Below, one piece after another: positions 16,441 to 26,403 of a DNA stretch of 64,000 nt (its first letter is position 1; each line of letters opens with the position of its first letter). Source of the DNA: Flavobacteriaceae bacterium (GTDB taxonomy: Bacteria > Bacteroidota > Bacteroidia > Flavobacteriales > Flavobacteriaceae); assembly GCA_009827225.1 (NCBI GenBank), contig WUAI01000008.1:1-64000 (forward strand), in the 5' to 3' direction. Under the pieces are notes generated by a model. It did not search any database and had not been told where the DNA came from. It saw only the letters and a list, made by a program, of their open reading frames with translations. The translations under genes were made by a program, and so were the position numbers.

Positions 16441-19400
16441 TTTTATCGTTGAAATACTTTTTAACTTCTTGCTTATAATTGGAGCGCAAAGGTAAGGCAT
16501 CTCTGTTTAGAATCTCCGTAGTATTGAAGTATTTCTTGATATCGTCGGGTTGTAGACGAAGGGTATTGGTAAAAGAATCTCTATTGGTCCTCGACTCGCG
16601 TCTTGACTCCTGGCCTTGTTTGAAATCGGCCTCGTCCAATTTCAGCAGCTCATATTGTAAATTGAGCATTCTTTCTAAGGTGCGTTGGTTGAAACCTTTG
16701 TCCAATAGTTGCTGCTCTATGCCTTCCATCTCCCGGATCAATTCACCACCTTTTCCCTGAAGTCCTTCCTTGCTCAATCGATCCTTCAATTGGTTTCTTA
16801 ACTGTTGTTGCTGTTTATAAATTTCGTACAGCTCCCCGTTTAAGTCTTCATTATATCCGTCGCCATTCTCACCGTCCTTATCTCCGCCCTTTCCATCATT
16901 TCCGTCTCCTCCGTTATTTCCGTCTCCGCTTCTGCCATTCTCACCATCCTGACCATTACTGTCTCCTCCTTCGCCCTCTCCATTCTGGCCATTTCCTTCT
17001 TGCCCTTCCTGTCCTTCCCCTTTATTCATTCCTTCCTGCATTTGTTTGGAAAGACTTTCCTGTTTCTGAATGATATCCGGAAGCTGGAAGCCTTTGCCTT
17101 GTCCCTGGCCTTGCCCTTGTCCTTCACCTTGTCCCTGGCCCTGACCCGAGGCACTCATCATTTGGTTTTGCATATTCCCCAGAAGGTCGCTCAACAAGAT
17201 AGCGAGCTCGTTTGCTCCGGTTACCGTATACTGCTGGTTCGAAATTCCCGCTCTTACCCTGTTCTCAGCGAGGCGCTCCAGGGCCTTATCAATATTATAA
17301 GAAACATCCGTGAGCGATTCATTGATCCTTTCTCCGATAAGTGGTTGTCGCAATGACAATGCAAATAGACTGTCATCTACGTGTTGAAAATTCAACTTTA
17401 AATCATTCTGACTGTTTAGTTTTTTTCCAAATACGGCACTTCCATATTCGATTTGTTTGAACTCCTCCATTAAATCCTCCTGTTCGAAAGAGAATACAAC
17501 CAGGTTGTCCAAGATCTGACGCAGCATTTCGACATCCTCCTCAATGGTTTCCATTTGGCCAGATTGCATTTGCATCTGCATTTGCTGCCCCATCTGCTTC
17601 ATTTTTTGAGCTGCCTTCTTTTGGTTCTTGGATGCTCCCTGCTTATTCTGCTGCTGAAGCTTGTTGGTTGCTTCCTGCTGCTCTTGTTTTACCTTTTCTT
17701 CTCCTTGCTCATCTTGCGGAATATCCATCGGTTGTTTTAAGCCATCGTTCTCTTTCTGAAGCTCGTCCATCTCTTTTTGATACTCCTCAAATTTTTCATT
17801 GAGCTCTTGCTGTTTCTCCTCAGTGTTCTCATCTTCAGGGGCATTAGACAGCTTTTCCTGCTCTTCCCCCAGCTTGTAAAGGTCTTCTGCAAGTTTTTCC
17901 GCTTTCTTGTTTACATAATAGCGCTTGGTGAGCTCTACCAGTTGTTCGAGGTTCTTCTCCCTGTTCTTGTTTTGCTTGGCGAGCTTCTCCAATTTTTCGG
18001 ACAATTCTTCTTTATTTATCTTGTCCTGAAGTCGCTCCAGTTCCTCAAGTAATTTCTCATTCTCCTCAAGCCTCTTTTCGTTCTCATCCAATCGTTCCTC
18101 CAGCTGTTCCTTGAAAGGATCCTCCTCCTCATTTTCTGGTTGAAACTTTTCTAAATTCTCCTTCATTTCCTTGGAGAAATTCTTCATCATTTCCTCCTGC
18201 TGTTTTTGCCGCTTGATGAAGTTTTCAATCTTCTTCTTGTCGTTCCAATTCAGCTCATTCTTTTGCTTCTGAGTATCCGTTATTTCTTTAAGCCTTTTCT
18301 CCTGGTCCTTAGCGTCCTTTAAGGTCTTTGTAAGCTCCTTAATGCTTTCTTCTTGTTGGTTGAGCCGTTCAGCCTCTATTTCATCCTCTGTGAGCTTTCT
18401 AAAGGCATATATGCCGGACTTAACCGATTTATAATTATGGATAACATCATTATCGAACACCTCGAAATAATATTCATAGGAAACACCTGGTTTCAAGTCT
18501 AATATTCCCGGGAAGGAATACGTAAACTGATCAAAATTCGAATTGTTGATGGAAATTGGAATTTCAGTTTTGTCTTGCTCGTCTCCTATTGGATAATACA
18601 CCAATTGAAGCCTAGTGAGGCCATAATCGTCGGCAACCTGACCTAAAAAGTAGGTCGTCTCAAGATTGGTGGAATCTTTTTTGGAATCTATATCTATGTC
18701 CGGGTACTCATCCTTAATAACACCTAATGCAAAAGACAAGTTCTCATAATCCTTAAGAGATTCATTGGATGTGGTAATAGAATAATCCAATTTTCGATAT
18801 ACTCCTTTGGTGAAATTATAATCGGTGTCCTCTCCGGTAAAAGCATAGGACGTATCACGGGTATTCAATCTTACCTCATCGGTGTTCTTGGTTCTTACCA
18901 ACCAGCTCACCCTGGTTCCTTCCGGAATGGTAGCGTTGCCGGTTCCTGTTAACACTTCATCCTTTCTTCCGGTGTAGGAAGGATAATCCAACTTCATGTC
19001 GAATGACAGTAATGAAGGTGTTTTAACCACTTCAAGTTGATATTCCCTGGAATATACGCTATTGGCGGTAAGCTTAAAATCCACAGATTCTTTCGGTTGT
19101 AGAAAAGTGTACTCAAATACGCCCGGTGAGATCTGCTCTAAATAATAGGCTTCTTCATCAAACTGAATCGACGCATTTTCCGGTGCATAGTCCCCTTCTG
19201 TTTTTACCCGTAATGTGAAATTCTTATCCTCAATTGCGCTCAGGTTTTCATTCAGCACTATAAAGCTAAAAGGCGCAGGTGGCTCGTAGGCGGTATCATA
19301 ATTTACAACGCGCTCATAACTATTGGAGAACAGATTCTTGTCCCAAAGCTGAGTTACCAGTACGATAATTATAACTGGGATCGCCACATATTTGAGATAC

Positions 19401-19852
19401 TTAATGTTTCTTCTGAAATTGATAGCGCTTTTAAAAGGAATTGGTTGCAGCTCACCCGACTTTTGATCAATGCTCGCCGCAAGTAACTCAGACTCTCTCT
19501 GGTTTTGGTTAAGCTGAATGACATTGAGAAGTTTATCATTAACCTGTGGGAAGTGGTTCCCAATAATCTTCGCGGCCTGCTCCTGCCCGATTCCTTTCTG
19601 TAGTTTAAACAACTTGGCAAGTGGGAAAGCAATAAATCTTGCAAACAGGGCAACCTCAACAAGAACAAAGGTCCAGAATAGAATGGTCCTTCCCGTAGTG
19701 TCGAGCCAAAGGAAATGTTCTACAAAAAGCGTAAGTATAAAATAAAGTAATCCTATTGCGATAAAAAGAAGGGACCCCCGAATCAACGCATTCGTATAGT
19801 ATTTTTTTATAAATTGCTCTAGCTTTTGTTGTATGATGCTAAACGTACTCAT
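16433..19852 (-). CDS. DUF4175-type giant coiled-coil membrane protein
   Basis: 1139 residues. Two or three membrane segments occur in the first ~175 residues, then a beta-rich extracytoplasmic region (about 200-480). After this comes a very long charged coiled coil rich in Glu, Lys and Gln (about 490-800) and two low-complexity blocks, one of QG/EG repeats and one of acidic GDG/NGD repeats. The function is unknown; the family is recognised from Bacteroidota. Overlap with ybeY indicates co-transcription. Divergent from the AlkB-like gene with only 62 bp between. Confidence 0.82.
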   Translation of the reverse strand: MSTFSIIQQKLEQFIKKYYTNALIRGSLLFIAIGLLYFILTLFVEHFLWLDTTGRTILFWTFVLVEVALFARFIAFPLAKLFKLQKGIGQEQAAKIIGNHFPQVNDKLLNVIQLNQNQRESELLAASIDQKSGELQPIPFKSAINFRRNIKYLKYVAIPVIIIVLVTQLWDKNLFSNSYERVVNYDTAYEPPAPFSFIVLNENLSAIEDKNFTLRVKTEGDYAPENASIQFDEEAYYLEQISPGVFEYTFLQPKESVDFKLTANSVYSREYQLEVVKTPSLLSFDMKLDYPSYTGRKDEVLTGTGNATIPEGTRVSWLVRTKNTDEVRLNTRDTSYAFTGEDTDYNFTKGVYRKLDYSITTSNESLKDYENLSFALGVIKDEYPDIDIDSKKDSTNLETTYFLGQVADDYGLTRLQLVYYPIGDEQDKTEIPISINNSNFDQFTYSFPGILDLKPGVSYEYYFEVFDNDVIHNYKSVKSGIYAFRKLTEDEIEAERLNQQEESIKELTKTLKDAKDQEKRLKEITDTQKQKNELNWNDKKKIENFIKRQKQQEEMMKNFSKEMKENLEKFQPENEEEDPFKEQLEERLDENEKRLEENEKLLEELERLQDKINKEELSEKLEKLAKQNKNREKNLEQLVELTKRYYVNKKAEKLAEDLYKLGEEQEKLSNAPEDENTEEKQQELNEKFEEYQKEMDELQKENDGLKQPMDIPQDEQGEEKVKQEQQEATNKLQQQNKQGASKNQKKAAQKMKQMGQQMQMQMQSGQMETIEEDVEMLRQILDNLVVFSFEQEDLMEEFKQIEYGSAVFGKKLNSQNDLKLNFQHVDDSLFALSLRQPLIGERINESLTDVSYNIDKALERLAENRVRAGISNQQYTVTGANELAILLSDLLGNMQNQMMSASGQGQGQGEGQGQGQGQGKGFQLPDIIQKQESLSKQMQEGMNKGEGQEGQEGNGQNGEGEGGDSNGQDGENGRSGDGNNGGDGNDGKGGDKDGENGDGYNEDLNGELYEIYKQQQQLRNQLKDRLSKEGLQGKGGELIREMEGIEQQLLDKGFNQRTLERMLNLQYELLKLDEADFKQGQESRRESRTNRDSFTNTLRLQPDDIKKYFNTTEILNRDALPLRSNYKQEVKKYFNDKND
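16851..17152 (-). repeat. Low-complexity Gly-rich coding repeats inside the DUF4175 gene
   Basis: Two imperfect codon-repeat tracts. 17091-17152 encodes alternating Gln-Gly/Glu-Gly, and about 16851-17024 encodes Gly/Asp/Asn/Glu-rich sequence. Tandem 6- to 9-base units make length change by slippage likely. Confidence 0.75.
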
Positions 19853-19914
19853 GGAGCGCTATTGCTTATCTAAACTCCTAAAATAGCACAAAAATTACTC
19901 CAAAGCTGAATTTT

Positions 19915-20961
19915 ATGAAAGATTTAAAGTATTTAGTCGCCTACGCCATTCCGCTGGTTGCTATCCTAAGTTTGAACCTGCGAGGAGTTTGGTCTTATTT
20001 CACTCCTCTGTTTGCATTTGTTTTTATTCCTATACTGGAAACAATGCTCCCTGTGGATGCTTCTAACATTTCAGAAGAGGAAAAAGAGAGTAAATCCAGG
20101 AATGTGCTGTTTGATGTGCTGTTGTATCTCAACGTTCCGCTGGTATACGGTATCATTATTTGGTATCTCTGGAGCACTACCTGGGCTAATTATGAAGTGT
20201 ACGAAATCATCGGGCTCACTTTTTCCGTGGGAATCGCCCTGGGATCAAACGGCATCAACGTGGCTCATGAACTTGGCCATAGAACCAGGCGATGGGAAAA
20301 AATATTAAGTAAAATATTGTTGCTTCCCGCTATGAATCTTCATTTCTACATCGAACACAACTTTGGGCATCATTTGCATGCTGCGACCGATGAAGATCCC
20401 GCTAGCGCAAAATATAATCAATCGGTATATTCGTTTTGGTTTACCTCTATCCTGGGTCAGTATAAAAGCGCCTGGAAGATTCAGATGGATATATTGAGAA
20501 GAGATGGTAAAGGATTTATTAGTTTCCACAATGATATGCTCTGGTATATTGTGGCACAACTATCTTATTTCAGTATAGTTTTCTATTTCTTAGGCCTGAA
20601 TGCCATGTTGATCGCGTTTGCGGTGGCTATTTCTTCCTTAATTTTATTAGAGACCATCAATTACATTGAACACTATGGCTTGAGAAGGCTGAAAATGGCC
20701 AGCGGCAGATATGAAAGAGTAAAAGAAATTCATTCATGGAACAGCAATCATGTTTTGGGAAGGATCATGCTATATGAATTAACCCGCCATAGCGATCATC
20801 ACTATCGTGCGCACAAGAAATATCAGTTGCTTGAATATCACGAAGTGAGCCCTCAAATGCCTTTTGGATATCCAACATCCATGGTGATTAGTTTGATTCC
20901 TCCTGTTTGGTTCGCCTTGATGAACAAAAGAATTCCTTCGGAAATGAAGCCTGCCTCCTAG
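19915..20961 (+). CDS. alkB: AlkB-type membrane di-iron hydroxylase (alkane 1-monooxygenase family)
   Basis: Integral-membrane non-haem di-iron enzyme. The eight-histidine pattern is intact: HELGH (118-122), EHNFGHH (147-153) and RHSDHH (291-296), together with the AlkB-specific NYIEHYG (249-255). About six membrane segments. 348 residues, slightly shorter than the ~400 of the Pseudomonas enzyme. No rubredoxin gene is adjacent. The substrate could be alkanes or another terminal methyl group. The stop codon interlocks with that of the convergent outer-membrane protein gene (CTAG at 20958-20961). Confidence 0.88.
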   Translation: MKDLKYLVAYAIPLVAILSLNLRGVWSYFTPLFAFVFIPILETMLPVDASNISEEEKESKSRNVLFDVLLYLNVPLVYGIIIWYLWSTTWANYEVYEIIGLTFSVGIALGSNGINVAHELGHRTRRWEKILSKILLLPAMNLHFYIEHNFGHHLHAATDEDPASAKYNQSVYSFWFTSILGQYKSAWKIQMDILRRDGKGFISFHNDMLWYIVAQLSYFSIVFYFLGLNAMLIAFAVAISSLILLETINYIEHYGLRRLKMASGRYERVKEIHSWNSNHVLGRIMLYELTRHSDHHYRAHKKYQLLEYHEVSPQMPFGYPTSMVISLIPPVWFALMNKRIPSEMKPAS

Positions 20962-21560
20962 AGGGATTTAGAGACCCCAACTACCAGGCCGTATGCAATG
21001 GTTTTTATGTTTTCCTCAACAGGAAGGGCGCTATCAAAAGTATTGGTAAGTCCAAAGCTACCCCTAACTTCTGCGGAAATATCAACAACAGGTGTATTCA
21101 CATGAATCCCTGCTCCAATGGTGGCTCCAACATCCACACTTTTCTCCACAGGAGCCGAATCCTCAACCAAAAGACCAAGATAAGGTCCGGCATTGATGAA
21201 AAGATTTGGGCTAAGTCCGGTTTTATAGCGAACCAAAGGCGTTAAGGTTATGTACCTCCCTCTAAACTCAATATTTGTAACACTGTTAAAGTCGGGGTCA
21301 TTGGGGTCCGCAACAAAAACCAGGTCATAGTCGTAACCACGGGTTTCATAAGAAACAATCGTCTTCAATGACAGTTTCTCCGTAAATTCATATTCGTAAA
21401 ATATACCGGGAGTAATGGCAGTAATAGCCTCACGATCATCCGGCAAACTGTCTCCGGTAAGATTGGCAAAAGTGAGTCCTAGTTCAACTCCAATGTTGTT
21501 TTGTCCTATAATTGGTGAAGCCAGTAATAGAATAATGCAAGAGGTTAAAAACAATTTCAT
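20958..21560 (-). CDS. Outer-membrane beta-barrel (porT-type) protein
   Basis: 200 residues with a signal peptide (MKLFLTSCIILLLASPIIGQ) and alternating amphipathic strands such as SLKTIVSYETRGYDY and YITLTPLVRYKTGLSPNLFINAGPYLGLLVE, ending in GVSKSL. It fits a small 8-stranded barrel of the porin/PorT-like group. No function can be assigned. It is divergently arranged with gltX with a 91-bp gap and overlaps the AlkB-like gene by four bases at its 3' end. Confidence 0.78.
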   Translation of the reverse strand: MKLFLTSCIILLLASPIIGQNNIGVELGLTFANLTGDSLPDDREAITAITPGIFYEYEFTEKLSLKTIVSYETRGYDYDLVFVADPNDPDFNSVTNIEFRGRYITLTPLVRYKTGLSPNLFINAGPYLGLLVEDSAPVEKSVDVGATIGAGIHVNTPVVDISAEVRGSFGLTNTFDSALPVEENIKTIAYGLVVGVSKSL

Positions 21561-21618
21561 GTTGGGTAATTTAGCGGATAAAGATAGTCATCCTTAAGTT
21601 AAATAGGCTCTTAATTCT

Positions 21619-21626
21619 TACCTTTG
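21619..21626 (+). promoter_or_regulatory. -7 promoter element of gltX
   Basis: TACCTTTG, 25 bp before the gltX ATG; no clear -33 element. Confidence 0.6.
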
Positions 21627-21651
21627 CGAGCTCAAATCAAAATCATTTCGA

Positions 21652-23163
21652 ATGGCCGATAACGTTCGTGTTCGCTTTGCTCCCAGCCCCACCGGTCCAC
21701 TGCACATTGGTGGGGTGCGCACTGCATTATTCAACTACCTTTTTGCTAAAAAGCACGGAGGAAGCTTTGTACTTAGAATTGAAGATACCGACCGGAGCCG
21801 ATTTGTAGAAGGCGCTGAAGAATATATCGTTGAAGCTCTGAACTGGCTGAACATTCCTTATGATGAAGGACCCAATAAAGAGAAAGGCTTCGGTCCCTAC
21901 CGACAGAGTGAACGAAAAGATTTATATAAGCAATATGCAGATCAACTGATCCAAAGCGGTAAAGCCTATTATGCTTTCGACACAGCCGATGAGCTTGCTT
22001 CTCAAAGAAAAGAATACGAGGCTAAAGGAGAAACATTTATCTACAATTGGCATAATCGGGAACAGTTGAATAATTCCCTTCAACTTTCCGAAGAAGAAAT
22101 CGAACAAAAACTAGCATCGGGGATCGCATATACCATCCGATTCAAAACTCCACTCATCAAAGACCTGCAGCTCCACGATCTAATCCGTGGGGAGATAAGT
22201 ATAGACACGGCCACTCTGGATGACAAGGTGTTGTTTAAGAGTGATGGAATGCCTACTTATCACCTGGCGAACATAGTAGATGATCACCTCATGGAGATCA
22301 GCCATGTAATTCGTGGTGAGGAGTGGCTGCCTTCTTTAGCGTTGCATTGTCTCCTGTACGATGCCTTTGGATGGAGGCCTCCTCAATTTGCACACTTATC
22401 ACTAATCCTTAAGCCGAATGGAAAAGGGAAGCTTAGTAAAAGAGATGGTGAGGCAGGAGGATTTCCGGTATTCCCCCTTCAGTGGTCGGTAAATGAGGGT
22501 GAAAGTCTTGCGGGTTATAGGGAAGATGGATATCTGCCAGAAGCCGTCCTCAATATGCTGGCATTTCTTGGTTGGAATCCGGGAACGGAACAAGAGCTAT
22601 TTCAACTGGAAGAATTGGTTCAAGCTTTTTCGCTGGAAAGAGTGAATAAGGCAGGCGCGAAATTTGATCCTGAAAAGGCAAAGTGGTTTCAACAACAATA
22701 CTTTGTGGAACTGGACAGTGCGCAACTGGCAAAAGAGTTTGATGTTCTGCTGAAAGAGAAAAACATTGACGGCGGTGATAATTTGGTGGAAATTGTGGCT
22801 TCCATCAAGGAAAGAGCGGTGTTCCTTAGTGACCTTTGGGAGCAAGGAAGTTTCTTTTTTGAAGCTCCTTCCGCTTATGATGAAAAAGCTGCTAAGAAAG
22901 CCTTTAAAGAGGATACTCCCGACATCCTTGGAAATGTAATCGCTGTTCTAAATGAAACCGATGATTTCTCCTCTGAAAATATTTCTAGCACCGTCAAAGG
23001 TTGGATTACTTCCCGGGAGATGGGCTTCGGGAAAGTAATGATGCCGCTTCGATTAGCGCTGGTGGGATCCATGAAAGGACCCGATGTATTCGAAATTGCA
23101 AGTTTGCTTGGTAAAGAAGAAGCGATAAAGAGAATCGAAGCTGCGGTGGCTTTTATGTCTTAG
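21652..23163 (+). CDS. gltX: Glutamyl-tRNA synthetase
   Basis: Charges tRNA-Glu. 503 residues, normal length. Class I signatures are PSPTGPLHIGGVRTALFNYL (HIGH-like HIGG) and KLSKRDGEAGG (KMSKS-like). A separate glnS is in the window, so this enzyme need not misacylate tRNA-Gln. Its stop (TAG) interlocks with the stop of the convergent barrel-protein gene at 23160-23163. Confidence 0.97.
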   Translation: MADNVRVRFAPSPTGPLHIGGVRTALFNYLFAKKHGGSFVLRIEDTDRSRFVEGAEEYIVEALNWLNIPYDEGPNKEKGFGPYRQSERKDLYKQYADQLIQSGKAYYAFDTADELASQRKEYEAKGETFIYNWHNREQLNNSLQLSEEEIEQKLASGIAYTIRFKTPLIKDLQLHDLIRGEISIDTATLDDKVLFKSDGMPTYHLANIVDDHLMEISHVIRGEEWLPSLALHCLLYDAFGWRPPQFAHLSLILKPNGKGKLSKRDGEAGGFPVFPLQWSVNEGESLAGYREDGYLPEAVLNMLAFLGWNPGTEQELFQLEELVQAFSLERVNKAGAKFDPEKAKWFQQQYFVELDSAQLAKEFDVLLKEKNIDGGDNLVEIVASIKERAVFLSDLWEQGSFFFEAPSAYDEKAAKKAFKEDTPDILGNVIAVLNETDDFSSENISSTVKGWITSREMGFGKVMMPLRLALVGSMKGPDVFEIASLLGKEEAIKRIEAAVAFMS

Positions 23164-23840
23164 AAATAAACGACCACTGCAAAAATCAATGTCCTGGTAT
23201 TCCCCTCGAAACTGCCTTCCATAGGCTGCTCAATTTCTATATCATTTAACCTGTTGAAAAGGTTAGTAACCCCATATTGGTATTGCGCACTGAGCCTAAA
23301 ATTTTCGAGACCTGCCGTAATTCCGGCGGCGGCGTGAAAGTGAACACGGGAAACATTTTGAATGTCCTCGGCGGTAAGGTTTTGATAACCTCGGAGCACA
23401 TAATTTTCAAATCCACTGCGCTTTAATTTCATTTTACCGTTCACATTCAATATCGGGCCAAACTCCAGACTAAGGTGATTTCTTATAATGTTATACGACC
23501 CAAGCAAGTTTATCTGCGCCGACTGCAATACATAATCCACATATTGGCTTAATCCATTATTGCTTTGTCCTGTAATATCACGCCCAAGAATTCCTATTTC
23601 AGTTTGAACAAAACTTACTCCGTAGATCAGGTCGAAATTGTTGTAGAAAGAACCCCTGGTGGTAAAGGCAAGGAAGTATCCCTGGCCCTGCTCAGTTTCA
23701 AAATTTGAAGTGTCGATATTCAACAATGTAAGCCCGCCGGTTACCCCTAAATGATTAAACTCCTGAAAATTGCGTTGTGCTGAAATATTACTATAGACAA
23801 AAAGTGAAATAGTAACAAAAAATAGGTTCTTAAGACTCAT
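23160..23840 (-). CDS. Outer-membrane beta-barrel (porT-type) protein
   Basis: 226 residues. Signal peptide MSLKNLFFVTISLFVYSNISAQ, then beta strands with aromatic girdles (GYFLAFTTRGSFYNNFDLIYGVSFVQ, NLLGSYNIIRNHLSLEFGPILNVNG), ending RTLIFAVVVYF with a terminal Phe as in outer-membrane barrels. The architecture resembles the 200-residue barrel protein at 20958-21560 but they are not close copies. A TACTTTTG promoter box lies 24 bp upstream. Function unknown. Confidence 0.78.
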   Translation of the reverse strand: MSLKNLFFVTISLFVYSNISAQRNFQEFNHLGVTGGLTLLNIDTSNFETEQGQGYFLAFTTRGSFYNNFDLIYGVSFVQTEIGILGRDITGQSNNGLSQYVDYVLQSAQINLLGSYNIIRNHLSLEFGPILNVNGKMKLKRSGFENYVLRGYQNLTAEDIQNVSRVHFHAAAGITAGLENFRLSAQYQYGVTNLFNRLNDIEIEQPMEGSFEGNTRTLIFAVVVYF

Positions 23841-23863
23841 AAGTATGCGAGGTTTCGAAGGGG

Positions 23864-23871
23864 CAAAAGTA
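23864..23871 (-). promoter_or_regulatory. -7 promoter element of the barrel-protein gene
   Basis: Reverse complement TACTTTTG, 23 bp before the ATG at 23840. Confidence 0.5.
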
Positions 23872-23918
23872 GCTTTAATTTCGTATCTTCAAAGAGTAAA
23901 CAATTAAAATTTATATAT

Positions 23919-24899
23919 ATGGGTGGGTTTGTAGCAATTCCAATTTTTATTTTTTCTTTTCTGTTCCTGTTGATGTTCATATTTATTGTGAAGCAGCAAA
24001 CAGCGGCCATTATAGAACGCTTTGGGCGGTTTCAAAGTATACGCAATTCCGGAATTCAATTCAAAATTCCAATCATAGATCGGATCGCGGGTCGTATCAA
24101 CCTGAAAATCCAACAGTTAGATGTAATTGTAGAAACAAAAACCAAGGATGATGTTTTCGTTCGGTTAAAGATTTCCGTACAGTTTCAAGTAATAAAGGAA
24201 AAGGTATACGAAGCATTTTACCGTCTGGAAAGTCCGAATGATCAAATTACCTCCTATGTATTTGATGTGGTGCGTGCCGAGGTTCCGAAAATGAAGCTGG
24301 ATTATGTTTTTGAGCGTAAAGACGATATCGCTATTGCTGTAAAACGCGAACTTAATGAGGCGATGATCGACTATGGTTATGACATCATAAAAACACTGGT
24401 AACGGATATCGATCCGGATATCCAGGTGAAAGCAGCGATGAACCGAATTAATGCTGCAGAACGTGAAAAGGTCGCCGCCGAGTATGAAGCAGAAGCTGAG
24501 CGAATCAAAATTGTAGCTAAAGCGCGCGCGGAAGCGGAAAGTAAGCGATTACAAGGTCAGGGTATTGCCGACCAAAGAAGGGAAATCGCCCGTGGTCTGG
24601 AAGAGTCCGTGGATGTTTTGAATAATGTTGGGATCAATTCCCAGGAGGCCTCCGCACTTATTGTAGTAACTCAGCATTATGACACCCTCCAAAGTATTGG
24701 TGAGGAAACCAATACGAATTTGATCTTATTACCGAATTCCCCGCAGGCCGGAAGTAATATGCTTAATGATATGATTGCTTCTTTCGTGGCCAGCAATAAA
24801 ATTGGTGAGGAGATGAAGAAGTCGAATGAGGCTAAAGGGATTACCGGTAAAAAACCAAGGAGGAATCCACCTCCAGCAGATCCTGAAGTAAGCTTCTAA
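23919..24899 (+). CDS. SPFH/band-7 (stomatin-like) membrane protein
   Basis: 326 residues. One N-terminal membrane helix (about 5-26), then the SPFH domain starting KQQTAAIIERFGRFQ, and a long Ala/Glu-rich helix (AAEREKVAAEYEAEAERIKIVAKARAEAESKR) that drives oligomerisation. The C-terminal tail is disordered and basic. Family members scaffold membrane microdomains or regulate proteases. No NfeD partner or protease gene is adjacent. It ends 26 bp from the convergent EptA-like gene. Confidence 0.9.
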   Translation: MGGFVAIPIFIFSFLFLLMFIFIVKQQTAAIIERFGRFQSIRNSGIQFKIPIIDRIAGRINLKIQQLDVIVETKTKDDVFVRLKISVQFQVIKEKVYEAFYRLESPNDQITSYVFDVVRAEVPKMKLDYVFERKDDIAIAVKRELNEAMIDYGYDIIKTLVTDIDPDIQVKAAMNRINAAEREKVAAEYEAEAERIKIVAKARAEAESKRLQGQGIADQRREIARGLEESVDVLNNVGINSQEASALIVVTQHYDTLQSIGEETNTNLILLPNSPQAGSNMLNDMIASFVASNKIGEEMKKSNEAKGITGKKPRRNPPPADPEVSF

Positions 24900-24924
24900 A
24901 AAATGGGCAGCAATATTGCGGCCT

Positions 24925-26403
24925 TTATAATTTAAAATCGATATCCAGTAGATTCAGGGCGGTATAAAAGAAAGTATCGGTAGTCAAAGATTTATTAGAG
25001 CTATCCTTCAGCCCTTTTATCAGGTCGGGAAACTGATTTCCATACGCCTCAGAATACCAAATAAGGTATGCGGGATTTTTTGCTTCTTCACCTGCCTGGG
25101 CGTGTAACCATTTACCGTTCTCTCCCAAGTGTTCTCCATGATCCGCAACGTATATCAAGAGCGTGGGGGCTGGGTCTTCTTCTAATACTGAAATGAGCTC
25201 GTCCAAGAACCAGTCCAGGTACACAATCGTGTTGTCATAAGAATTGATCAACTCTTCGGGCTCTAAGGAAGGCACATACTTACTATCTATGACCGGACTG
25301 AATTTCCGGAATTCTTCCGTATATCTGTTTTCATACCACCAGTGACTCCCGATCATGTGAAGAGTAATCAGTTGTTTCGAAGTCGTCTTCAAAAGTGAAT
25401 CTGCGGGAGCAATCATCACCCCGTCTAATTCTTTAGCGAAGCTGAACTCGCTTTTGTACTCGTCCACCAACATTACTTGTTGATTGGTCTCCACAACCGG
25501 GCTATATGATTTTTCGAGGGTTTGGTTGCCTATCCAGCTAGTTTTGTAGCCAGCGGTGTTGGCGACAGTGAATAAAGTGGTGAGAGGGCGTTCCATATCG
25601 GATAAATTCCTGTCGGTAAGCAGCTGTGGGACACTTGCTCCGGTGTAGGTATAAGCGGTGTATAACTTCGGAAAACTTATTAGGTTTTCTCTTGCTGAAA
25701 GCTTCGGGGTGGTATTGCGAGCATAGCCGTTCAAGCCTAAGTGATCTGCCCGTACTGTTTCACCGAGCACCAGGATTACCTTTAAACTATCGGTAGTTGT
25801 GTTGCTGTATTCAACTTCATGGTTCAGTTGAAGTTTGGGCATTTCAAAATATGCGTTGATCCCATAAACCAAATTATACGGTAGTCTGTTCTTTAAACTT
25901 CCCCTTCGCTTGTCTTCCAGGAAAAAGAATAGTCCGATGCAAAGGATCGCCGGTACAATCCATAGCTTCAAATTCTTCTTTGGTTCTAATCGATTATAAT
26001 ATTTCAGCAGAAAAAACAAAACGGCGACTACAGCCAGAATAAACAATACGTAAGGAATCGTAATAAGGTCTACAGCGATGTCTGTTTTCGTTTCAAATAT
26101 AGCTTGCAATAAAGAAGGGGTAATGGACACATCCTGGGTATACGCCCAAAAGGAAAAACAAGCATAAATAACAAACAACAAGGGAAAGACAATCCTGAAA
26201 ACCCATGGAATCAAGCTTAGTACATACACAAATCCCGCTACCGTGATTTGCAAAGCAACTAAATGCATCATATATACGGCGGTATCCTTAAATCCCTCTA
26301 ATGGAATATGGAAATAAGAGGCCCCGGTGATAAAAAATACGATTAGCACATTCACCAAAAGGTGAAAGAATATCAGGGGTTTAAGACTTTGAAACTTTAC
26401 CAT
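24925..26403 (-). CDS. Phosphoethanolamine transferase (EptA/Mcr-like sulfatase-fold enzyme)
   Basis: Transfers phosphoethanolamine to lipid A or another glycan. 492 residues. Five N-terminal membrane segments (to about 163), then a periplasmic alkaline-phosphatase-fold domain. Metal and catalytic motifs: LGETVRADHLGLNGY (E215), the nucleophile Thr in YTGASVP (T254), HMIGSHWWY, and ADHGEHLGENG followed by HA. The C-terminus is compact and only one Cys is visible. Its start lies 23 bp inside the acyltransferase gene, so the two are coupled. Assignment to lipid A is inference. Confidence 0.88.
   Translation of the reverse strand: MVKFQSLKPLIFFHLLVNVLIVFFITGASYFHIPLEGFKDTAVYMMHLVALQITVAGFVYVLSLIPWVFRIVFPLLFVIYACFSFWAYTQDVSITPSLLQAIFETKTDIAVDLITIPYVLFILAVVAVLFFLLKYYNRLEPKKNLKLWIVPAILCIGLFFFLEDKRRGSLKNRLPYNLVYGINAYFEMPKLQLNHEVEYSNTTTDSLKVILVLGETVRADHLGLNGYARNTTPKLSARENLISFPKLYTAYTYTGASVPQLLTDRNLSDMERPLTTLFTVANTAGYKTSWIGNQTLEKSYSPVVETNQQVMLVDEYKSEFSFAKELDGVMIAPADSLLKTTSKQLITLHMIGSHWWYENRYTEEFRKFSPVIDSKYVPSLEPEELINSYDNTIVYLDWFLDELISVLEEDPAPTLLIYVADHGEHLGENGKWLHAQAGEEAKNPAYLIWYSEAYGNQFPDLIKGLKDSSNKSLTTDTFFYTALNLLDIDFKL

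Noticed and set aside
16851-17152. Short repeats that could be mistaken for a CRISPR array
   Set aside because: The units are 6-9 bases, in frame and without unique spacers; they encode a Gly-rich tract.
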